Of a stretch of 9,022 bases of DNA, positions 1 to 5,416 are shown one piece after another (position 1 is the stretch's first letter; each line of letters begins with the position of its first letter). The translations under genes were made by a program, and so were the position numbers. This stretch comes from an uncultured Clostridia bacterium. Lineage in GTDB: Bacteria > Bacillota > Clostridia > Oscillospirales > Oscillospiraceae. The DNA is taken from assembly GCA_945927915.1 (NCBI GenBank), contig CAMEMX010000055.1, positions 1 to 9,022 on the forward strand. Reading direction: 5' to 3'. The notes beneath the pieces are model-generated. The model did no database searches. It saw only the letters and a program-made list of their open reading frames with translations, and had not been told where the DNA came from.

Positions 1-23
1 ACCGGGGCTTTTTGCAAAAAGAA

Positions 24-52
24 TTGCAAATGCGCGGGAAACATGGTACAAT
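24..52 (+). promoter_or_regulatory. Sigma-A type promoter of the DUF2284-femX-racemase operon
   Basis: A -35 element TTGCAA (24-29) is separated by exactly 17 bp from a -10 element TACAAT (47-52). The -10 is preceded by TGG, giving the extended form TGNTACAAT. Transcription would start near 59-60, leaving a leader of about 20 nt before the ATG at 80. A 12-bp perfect palindrome TTTTTGCAAAAA (9-20) lies just upstream of the -35. The assignment rests only on consensus match and position. Confidence 0.75.
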
Positions 53-79
53 ATCCGTAATACGATCGGAGGCACAGAG

Positions 80-619
80 ATGACCCATGAAACCATGACC
101 GGCATGGCGGCCGAGGAGGGCTTCGCCGCCGCTGCCGTGATAAATACCGCCGAGATCCCGCTCGACGCGTCCTTCCGCCCGCTGTGCGAGGAAAACCTGT
201 GCGGGAAATACGGCGTCAACTATTCCTGCCCGCCGGATTGCGGCTCTCCGGAGGATATGCGCCTGCGGCTGCTTTCCAAAAAGCACGCCCTTGTGCTGCA
301 GACGATCTGGGAGATCGCGGATTACGGCGACACCAAGGCGATCAAAGAGGCCAAGGGCGCGCATAACGCCGCGACCATCCGCCTTGCCAAGCGCCTGCGT
401 GCGCAGGGCTGCGAGGGATTTTTGGTCGGCGCGAGCGGCTGCGCCCTGTGCGACCCGTGTGAACTGGTGGCGCACCGGCCCTGCCGCCTGCCGGAGCTTC
501 AGTATTCCTGTATGTCCGCCTACTGCGTGTTCGTGCGGGAGCTGGCGGAAAAATGCGGCATGGAGTACGACTGCGGCAGCGGGCTTCTGGCCTTTTTTGG
601 AATGTATGTTTACGACTGA
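80..619 (+). CDS. DUF2284 cysteine-rich, predicted metal-binding protein
   Basis: This is a soluble protein of 179 residues with no signal peptide or membrane segment, so it is cytoplasmic. It carries twelve cysteines in two clusters. The N-terminal cluster is C36, C41, C50 and C54, around a YGVNYSCPP motif. The C-terminal cluster is C121, C124, C127 and C135 (GCALCDPC...PCRLP), followed by C144, C149, C159 and C165. The motif layout matches the DUF2284 family, annotated as predicted metal-binding, and the CxxCxxC...PCR.P arrangement resembles Fe-S cluster ligation. No biochemical function is established for the family, so a redox or Fe-S role is inference. The start at 80 is set by GGAGG at 68-72, seven bases upstream. 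It is the first gene of an operon, 15 nt ahead of the FemX-type gene. Such proteins are common in anaerobes, and the link to the cell-wall genes may be only co-transcription. Confidence 0.85.
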   Translation: MTHETMTGMAAEEGFAAAAVINTAEIPLDASFRPLCEENLCGKYGVNYSCPPDCGSPEDMRLRLLSKKHALVLQTIWEIADYGDTKAIKEAKGAHNAATIRLAKRLRAQGCEGFLVGASGCALCDPCELVAHRPCRLPELQYSCMSAYCVFVRELAEKCGMEYDCGSGLLAFFGMYVYD

Positions 620-634
620 GTTGGAGAGGTAATT

Positions 635-1714
635 ATGACGGAGCTTGTAAACCAGACGAATCTTGCAGAATATGAGGCCTTTGTGCAGAGCCACCCGAAG
701 GGGCATTTTGCGCAAAGCTCACTGTGGGCGAAGCAGAAGCCTGCATGGACATGGCAGGCGATCCTCTGCCGCGGCGAGGACGGCAAAATCAAGGGAAGCG
801 TCGCTTTCCTGATCCGCAAAATGCCGGTCGTCCGCAAAAAAATGATGTATGCCTGCCGCGGCCCGGTGTGCGACCTGACGGACCGCGCGACCTTTGAGGA
901 GCTGATGGAGGCTGCCAAGCGCCTTGCAAAAACGGAAAAGGCCTACGTCATCAAGATCGACCCGGACGTGCCGTCGAGCGACACCGCGTTTGTGAAGCTG
1001 CTGACGGACTGCGGGTTTATTACGAAGGATATGGGCAAGAATTTCGAGGCGATCCAGCCGAAATATGTCTTCCGCCTCTATCTGAACGGCCGTTCCGAGG
1101 AGGAGATCCTCGCCTCGTTCCACCAGAAATGGCGCTATAACATCCGCCTCGCCGTGAAAAAAGGCGTTGAGGTGCGCATCTGCGGCAAGGAAATGGTGGA
1201 GGACTTCGCGCGTATCATGGTCGAAACGGGCGTGCGCGATAATTTCGCCACCCGTCCGCCGGAGTATTTTGCCGCCATGCTGGACAACCTGGGCGATAAG
1301 TGCCGCCTGTATATGGCGTTTCACGAGGGCAAGCCCATCGCGGGCACGCTTGCCATTCTATACGGCGACAAGGTCTGGTATCTCTACGGCGCAAGCTCGA
1401 ACGAGCACCGCAACCTGATGCCGAACTATCTGCTGCAATGGAACATGATCCGCTGGGCGATCGAAAACCACTGCCGTGTGTATGACTTCCGCGGCGTCTC
1501 CGGCGACCTCTCCGAGGACAACCCGCATTACGGCCTGTACCGCTTCAAGAAGGGCTTCGGCGGCGAATTTACGGAATTTGTCGGAGAGTACGACTATGTG
1601 CTGAAAAAGCCCTCCTATTTCATCGCGGAAAAGGGCGCCCTTGCCTATAAGGGCCTCGCCGCGAAGCTCTATATGCTGAAAAACCGAAAGAAAGCATCGG
1701 GTGAGAACGAATGA
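635..1714 (+). CDS. FemAB/FemX-family peptidoglycan aminoacyltransferase
   Basis: The family transfers an amino acid from aminoacyl-tRNA to the stem-peptide side chain of a peptidoglycan precursor (UDP-MurNAc-pentapeptide or lipid II) at the inner face of the membrane, building the interpeptide bridge. The protein has 359 residues, consistent with two GNAT-like lobes. It is close to FemX or MurM in size and shorter than FemA/FemB (about 420), so the coiled-coil arm of FemA is probably absent. Family landmarks are FHQKWRYNIR (162-171), the YDFRG strand (283-287), and RFKKGFGG (303-310), whose Phe-Lys pair corresponds to the catalytic Phe/Lys loop of Weissella FemX. There is no signal peptide. 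The start at 635 has GGAGAGG at 623-629. The stop overlaps the racemase start (ATGA). The amino acid added cannot be read from the sequence, and neither can whether the acceptor is lysine, ornithine or diaminopimelate. Confidence 0.88.
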   Translation: MTELVNQTNLAEYEAFVQSHPKGHFAQSSLWAKQKPAWTWQAILCRGEDGKIKGSVAFLIRKMPVVRKKMMYACRGPVCDLTDRATFEELMEAAKRLAKTEKAYVIKIDPDVPSSDTAFVKLLTDCGFITKDMGKNFEAIQPKYVFRLYLNGRSEEEILASFHQKWRYNIRLAVKKGVEVRICGKEMVEDFARIMVETGVRDNFATRPPEYFAAMLDNLGDKCRLYMAFHEGKPIAGTLAILYGDKVWYLYGASSNEHRNLMPNYLLQWNMIRWAIENHCRVYDFRGVSGDLSEDNPHYGLYRFKKGFGGEFTEFVGEYDYVLKKPSYFIAEKGALAYKGLAAKLYMLKNRKKASGENE

Positions 1715-2799
1715 ATGCCTACGTCGTCAGCCGTGAGCTGCTGGAGCACAACATCGCGCAACTGAAAAAGCAGGCAAAGGGCGTGCCCATCTGGGCGGTC
1801 ATCAAGGGTGACGGTTACGGTCTCGGCGCTCTGCCGCTGGCGGAGCTCCTGGCGGAAAACGGTATCGACCGCTTCTGCGTGACCGAGGTACGCGAGGCGG
1901 AGGTGTTACGCGAGAACGGCTTCCGCGACGCCGACATCCTCATGCTGCGCTCCGTCTCCGACCGCGAAACGCTCAACCGCCTGCTTGATCTGGACGTGAT
2001 CCTCACGGTCGGCTCATGGGAGACGGCACTGGCGGTTGACACGCTGGCAAAGGAACGCGCCGACATCGCCGCGGTCCATCTCAAGATCGACACCGGCATG
2101 GGTCGCTACGGCTTCCGCCCGGAGGAGATCGAGCGCGTGATCGCGCTCTACCGCGAGATGAAGCATCTTGCCGTCAGCGGCATTTACACGCATTTCAACT
2201 GCGCCTTTGGCGACGAAAAGCTGACACGGCAGGAGTTTGCCGCATTTCAGGGCGTTGTGGCGCAGCTCCGCGCGGCGGGCCTGGAGACGGGCATTGTGCA
2301 TTGCTGCAATTCCTCGGCGTTTCTCAAATACCCGGAGATGCACTGCGACGGCGTGCGACTCGGCTCGGCGATTTTGGGACGGATGCCGTTTCGGACGAAG
2401 CTGCGTCCGGTCGGCTACATGGAATCTGCCGTTGAGGAGCTGCACGTTGTCCCGAAGGGGCATTCCACCGGCTACGGCGCGATTTGGACGGCAAGACGCG
2501 AAACAAGGCTTGCCATCGTCCCCGTCGGCTGGTATCATGGCTTTCATGTGGGCTGCCAGCCATACATGACGCGCACGATAGACTGCCTGCGCGCGGCGTT
2601 CTCGGCGCTGAAGGGCATCGTCCGCAAGCAGCAGACCTATGTCGAAGTCGGCGGTAAGCGCTGCCGTGTTGTGGGCGTGGTCGGGATGCTGCACTGTGCG
2701 GTCGATGTGACGGACGTGCCCTGCAGCGTGGGCGACCGCGTGATTTTGCAGGTGAACCCGCTGCACCAGAAGGGCGTGCAGGTGGTATACCGGAAATAG
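1711..2799 (+). CDS. Alanine racemase-like PLP enzyme, divergent
   Basis: This is a fold-type III PLP racemase of 362 residues. Canonical alanine racemase interconverts L- and D-alanine for peptidoglycan synthesis. The PLP Schiff-base lysine is K32 in the AVIKGDGYG motif, and the second catalytic base is Y255 in TGYG. Also conserved are DTGMGRYGF (R132), the NSS turn (N200) and VRLG (R216). Several positions are unusual. The usual GYADG segment reads GWYHG (273-277). The usual CMDQ segment reads GMLH (325-328). The C-terminus ends about 15 residues early, apparently lacking the helix that carries the NYEI-type tyrosine. Catalytic residues are kept, so activity is likely, but substrate choice (Ala, Ser or other) is open. 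The gene overlaps the FemX-type gene by 4 nt (ATGA), which suggests translational coupling. GGGTGA at 1699-1704 is a weak ribosome binding site. It is probably the last gene of the operon. Confidence 0.85.
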   Translation: MNAYVVSRELLEHNIAQLKKQAKGVPIWAVIKGDGYGLGALPLAELLAENGIDRFCVTEVREAEVLRENGFRDADILMLRSVSDRETLNRLLDLDVILTVGSWETALAVDTLAKERADIAAVHLKIDTGMGRYGFRPEEIERVIALYREMKHLAVSGIYTHFNCAFGDEKLTRQEFAAFQGVVAQLRAAGLETGIVHCCNSSAFLKYPEMHCDGVRLGSAILGRMPFRTKLRPVGYMESAVEELHVVPKGHSTGYGAIWTARRETRLAIVPVGWYHGFHVGCQPYMTRTIDCLRAAFSALKGIVRKQQTYVEVGGKRCRVVGVVGMLHCAVDVTDVPCSVGDRVILQVNPLHQKGVQVVYRK

Positions 2800-3050
2800 T
2801 CATGTTTGGACGCTGCTTCAATCGTTGCGGCAGAACAAAACACAGGAAAACGGAAATCGTGCCGGCGTGAATGTCCGGCACGATTTCTGCGTATGGAAGG
2901 GCTGCTTCTGCTCCACGATTGAAATCGTACCGGCATTGCGGTAGCGAAGCATCCCACAGAGGACGGACGGCCCTCTGCGACGCATCCGTAAAGCGATAAC
3001 ATGGGACGGCGTTGGAATTACACACCGCACGGAAACGGGCGGGATGCGCC
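2800..3050. other. Intergenic region with repeated GAAATCGT-type elements
   Basis: I see no credible gene in this stretch. The open frames on the minus strand have no ribosome binding site and continue into the racemase antisense. It contains two near-identical direct copies of GAAATCGTRCCGGC (2853-2866 and 2921-2934, one difference). The inverted copy at 2875-2887 forms the hairpin. A short palindrome ACGATTgaAATCGT sits at 2915-2928. TTCAATCGT at 2817-2825 can pair with ACGATTGAA at 2915-2923. A smaller 6-bp hairpin CAGAGG/CCTCTG lies at 2957-2977. It could be a remnant of a repeat element, a structured 3' trailer, or regulator binding sites. Confidence 0.5.
2851..2889 (+). terminator. Long hairpin after the racemase gene, probable terminator
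   Basis: A perfect 13-bp stem (2853-2865 with 2875-2887) is extended to 15 bp by a G-T wobble and a C-G pair, and closes a 9-nt loop. The GC-rich inner stem is followed by ATTTCT, which is only a partial U-tract because the Ts belong to the outer stem. It lies 51 nt after the racemase stop and before the next promoter, which fits a weak or rho-assisted terminator. The hairpin is certain. Its role as terminator is inference. Confidence 0.5.
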
Positions 3051-3079
3051 TTGCGCTTTGCCGCACGGCGTGCTATACT
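3051..3079 (+). promoter_or_regulatory. Extended -10 promoter of the two-component operon
   Basis: TTGCGC (3051-3056), a 17-bp spacer and TATACT (3074-3079) preceded by TGC form the extended motif TGNTATACT. The predicted transcription start is near 3086. This places the transcript start downstream of an in-frame ATG at 3044, so the true start of the response regulator must be internal to that frame. Confidence 0.8.
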
Positions 3080-3093
3080 GGGTACAAAGGCAT

Positions 3094-3099
3094 GGGGAG
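3094..3099 (+). promoter_or_regulatory. Ribosome binding site fixing the response regulator start
   Basis: GGGGAG is spaced 7 nt from ATG 3107. The in-frame upstream ATG at 3044 lies above the promoter. The ATG at 3092 is itself just before this site and has no binding site of its own. The start at 3107 also gives the usual response-regulator N-terminus, with a hydrophobic strand followed by the DDD acidic cluster. Confidence 0.8.
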
Positions 3100-3106
3100 T
3101 GCAGGC

Positions 3107-3808
3107 ATGGAGCAATATAGAATTCTGGCGGTCGATGACGATTTCGCCATCTTAAATATCATAGAGACGACGCTGACGCAGGAGGGCTACGCGGTTTTGA
3201 CCGCCTCGGACGGCGAAGCCGCCTGCCGTCTTGCCGCGTGCGGCAGGCCGCACCTCATTATCATGGACGTGATGATGCCGCAATGCAACGGCATTCTTGC
3301 AACCGTCCGCATCCGCGAAGAGAGCAATGTGCCGATCCTGATGCTCTCAGCCAAGGCCGAAGGGAGCGACCGCGTGCTCGGCCTGCAGGCCGGGGCGGAC
3401 GACTATCTGGTCAAGCCGTTCTACCAGCAGGAGCTTCTGGCGCGGGTGCGGGCGCTGCTGCGCCGGTATAACGACCTCGGCTCCATCCGCGAGGCCGCGC
3501 GCGGCAGCCGAATCGAGATCGGGCGTGTCTGCCTCGACCCGGAGAACAGGCGCCTGACGGTCGACGGCGAAAATGTCCGCCTGACCGCGACGGAGTTCAA
3601 AATTCTGCGGCTGCTGATGTCCAATCCGAACAGAGTGTTCTCTGCCGAGGAGATCTACGAGCGCGTCTGGGACTCGGACGCCTACGCCGTCGAGAACACC
3701 GTCATGGTGCACATCAGCCGCATCCGCGAGAAGATCGAGCGGAATCCGAAAAAGCCGGAATATCTCAAGGTGCATTGGGGGATCGGGTATGCGTTTGAAA
3801 AGCCGTAA
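3107..3808 (+). CDS. OmpR/PhoB-family response regulator
   Basis: A DNA-binding transcription regulator of 233 residues, paired with the kinase directly downstream. The receiver domain spans about 4-118. It has the acidic cluster D10-D11-D12, the phospho-acceptor D54 in MDVMMP, the switch Ser S81 and the conserved K103 in LVKPF. A linker follows, then a winged-helix DNA-binding domain (about 134-232) with LTATEFKILRLL, an EIYERVW segment, a VHISRIREKIE recognition helix and a terminal GIGYAF hairpin. All residues needed for phosphotransfer are present. The last 20 nt overlap the kinase start, so the two are translationally coupled. The targets are unknown. The neighbouring cell-wall genes suggest an envelope-stress or antibiotic-type regulator, but that is inference from position only. 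Confidence 0.95.
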   Translation: MEQYRILAVDDDFAILNIIETTLTQEGYAVLTASDGEAACRLAACGRPHLIIMDVMMPQCNGILATVRIREESNVPILMLSAKAEGSDRVLGLQAGADDYLVKPFYQQELLARVRALLRRYNDLGSIREAARGSRIEIGRVCLDPENRRLTVDGENVRLTATEFKILRLLMSNPNRVFSAEEIYERVWDSDAYAVENTVMVHISRIREKIERNPKKPEYLKVHWGIGYAFEKP

Positions 3809-5351
3809 GCCGGTGCGCGCGCTGCTGTGCGTGCTGATCGCCGCGTGTCTTGCAGGCGGCAGCGCTCTGCTGCAATTATCGCAGCGGGCAGGGCGGGAAA
3901 CCGCTTCGACGGCAGATACGACGATGTGGAGCGAAACGGAGGCAACGACGCGGCCGACGTCGGCGGGAGCATACACGGAGGAGACGGCGCATACGACTGC
4001 GCCTGCGACGCAGGAAAGTGCGACCTTGCCCGATGGCGAAAGTACCGCGCGGACGTACTGGGTCGCGGCGGCGGTGCTGCTCGTTCTGGGTCTTCTGTCT
4101 GCCGCTTTATACATTCTTCTCCTGCCGCAGAAGCGACCTGTTCTCGGCCCGGAGGCGGAAATGCTTCTTCTGCCGCCTGCTGTGTACCTCTTTTTGACGC
4201 TGCGGGACATGGAGCCGCTGCCCGGCGCGGTGCTGCAATTTCTGGTTGCCGCGCTGCTGCTGCATCTCCTGCACGGGCTGTGGTCGTGGGTCTACCGGCG
4301 GCTGCCGCTTTCGTGGAGCGCGGTCTGGCGCATCTCCGGGCGGCTGCGCGCACGGAGCGCGGGCGCGTGTCTGCTGTTTCAGAGCCTCTGGACGGCCGGA
4401 GCGGCGCTGTGCGCGGCGGCCTGCCTTGCGCTGTGCGTGTGCAGCGGATATTTTGCGATCTTCTGCGGCATTTTCGCGCTTGTGATGCTGCTTTCCCTGC
4501 TGTGCGTCCGGAAAACGGCGCAGGCGGTCGACCACCTGACACAGCAGATCGGCGTGCTGCACGCGGGCGGACAGGTCGCGGCAAACGAGGGAATGCTTGC
4601 ACAGGCAGAGACACAGCTCAGCGAGCTTGGCACGCAGCGCGACGAGGCCATCCGCACCGCCGTGACGAGCGAGCGCTTCAAGGTCGAGCTGATCGCCAAC
4701 GTCTCGCACGACCTGCGCACGCCCCTGACCGCCATCCTGGGCTACGGCGAGCTGCTGCAAACGGAGTCCCTGTCGGAACAGGGAAGGGAACACCTCGACC
4801 GCCTGAATCAGAAGGCGGGCTATATGCGCGAGCTGGTGGAGTCGCTGTTCGAGCTGACCAAGGTGTCCAGCGGCGCGGAGGGGCTCAAGGTCGAGCAGCT
4901 CGACCTCATCCGCCTGCTCGAACAGACCGTCGGCCTGTTTGACGACCAGCTCTCTGCTGCGGGGCTGACGGTGCGGCGACATTACGAGAGCGAATCGCTG
5001 CCCGTCACGACCGACGGTGCGCGGCTGCATCAGGTGTTTGCCAACCTGCTCGGCAACGCGGTCAAATACGCTCTGCGCGGCACGCGCATCCACTTGCAGC
5101 TCACGCAGACGGATGAGACCTGCACGGTGCGCATGACGAATATCTCGTCGTATGAGATGGACTTTTCTCCGGCGGAGATCACGCAGCGCTTCGTGCGCGG
5201 CGACAAAGCACGCTCCACGCAGGGCAGCGGCCTCGGCCTCGCCATCGCGCAGACTTATACGGAGTCCGTCGGCGGCAGCTTCCATGTCGAGATCGACGGC
5301 GACCAGTTCGCCGCGATCGTGACGATCCCGAAAACCGTAAGAAATTCGTAA
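3789..5351 (+). CDS. Sensor histidine kinase with six membrane helices and Thr-rich linker
   Basis: A membrane kinase of 520 residues, predicted to autophosphorylate on His and pass the phosphate to D54 of the upstream regulator. TM1 spans about 11-30. A Thr/Ser-rich, low-complexity extracytoplasmic linker (about 31-89) follows. TM2 is about 91-112, with further hydrophobic segments near 123-138, 146-168, 194-217 and 220-240. A coiled or HAMP-like linker runs from about 241 to 300. The H box has H307 in NVSHDLRTPLT. The N box is NLLGNAVKYA (N419 and N423). The QRFVRGD F-box and the GSGLGLAIA G2 box (479-487) follow. A canonical DxGxG G1 box is missing and is replaced by a TNISS segment, as seen in some VanS-like kinases. 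The start at 3789 has GGGGGA at 3777-3782. No PAS, Cache or other known sensor domain is visible, so the stimulus is unknown. Confidence 0.92.
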   Translation: MRLKSRKPVRALLCVLIAACLAGGSALLQLSQRAGRETASTADTTMWSETEATTRPTSAGAYTEETAHTTAPATQESATLPDGESTARTYWVAAAVLLVLGLLSAALYILLLPQKRPVLGPEAEMLLLPPAVYLFLTLRDMEPLPGAVLQFLVAALLLHLLHGLWSWVYRRLPLSWSAVWRISGRLRARSAGACLLFQSLWTAGAALCAAACLALCVCSGYFAIFCGIFALVMLLSLLCVRKTAQAVDHLTQQIGVLHAGGQVAANEGMLAQAETQLSELGTQRDEAIRTAVTSERFKVELIANVSHDLRTPLTAILGYGELLQTESLSEQGREHLDRLNQKAGYMRELVESLFELTKVSSGAEGLKVEQLDLIRLLEQTVGLFDDQLSAAGLTVRRHYESESLPVTTDGARLHQVFANLLGNAVKYALRGTRIHLQLTQTDETCTVRMTNISSYEMDFSPAEITQRFVRGDKARSTQGSGLGLAIAQTYTESVGGSFHVEIDGDQFAAIVTIPKTVRNS

Positions 5352-5376
5352 GAATTCAATCGGCTCTTTTGAAAGA

Positions 5377-5416
5377 CGTCCCCTGTACCATAGGCGGTAC
5401 AGGGGGCGATTTTTTT
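5377..5416 (+). terminator. Strong intrinsic terminator after the kinase gene
   Basis: A perfect 10-bp stem (5380-5389 with 5396-5405) closes a 6-nt loop, ATAGGC. It extends to 13 bp through a T-G, a G-C and a C-G pair (5377-5379 with 5406-5408). Seven consecutive Ts follow at 5410-5416. It begins 25 nt after the kinase stop. Its 3' arm and U-tract overlap the possible ribosome binding site and start codon of the next gene, so it may act as an attenuator rather than a full stop. Confidence 0.9.
5401..5406 (+). promoter_or_regulatory. Possible ribosome binding site buried in the terminator stem
   Basis: AGGGGG lies 8 nt before a TTG codon at 5415 that opens the DUF2079 frame. These bases form the 3' arm of the terminator hairpin. 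If this is the true binding site, it is accessible only when the hairpin is not formed. The alternative is that translation begins further in, at TTG 5436, GTG 5445 or another codon. None of those has a clearly better binding site by eye. Confidence 0.35.

Noticed and set aside
719..1324. Minus-strand frame of 201 codons inside the FemX-type gene
   Set aside because: It lies fully antisense to a well-supported gene, has no ribosome binding site and no recognisable protein family. Long antisense frames are expected in GC-rich coding DNA.
3044..3106. N-terminal extension of the response regulator to ATG 3044
   Set aside because: The promoter at 3051-3079 begins inside this stretch. The extra 21 residues do not belong to a receiver domain, and ATG 3107 has the good binding site.
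2014..3115. Minus-strand frames of 250 and 263 codons over the racemase gene and the intergenic region
   Set aside because: They are Arg-, His- and Ala-rich translations with no family resemblance. They cross the promoter of the two-component operon and are best read as shadows of the racemase gene.
3001..3120. Small plus-strand frame of 39 codons before the response regulator
   Set aside because: There is no ribosome binding site, it overlaps the promoter, and it runs out of frame into the regulator start. I treat it as chance.
4107..5285. Minus-strand frame of 392 codons opposite the kinase
   Set aside because: The kinase motifs on the plus strand are unmistakable. The antisense product is low-complexity Arg/Gln-rich and has no start signals.
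3107..5351. VanRS glycopeptide-resistance system
   Set aside because: The regulator and kinase are VanR/VanS-like in type only. There is no vanH, ligase or vanX-like gene here, and the racemase and M15 peptidase are not arranged as a van cluster.
5337..5357. Tandem GTAAGAAATTC / GTAAGAATTC at the kinase stop codon
   Set aside because: The two units differ in length and there are only two. It looks like a small local duplication with no evident role.
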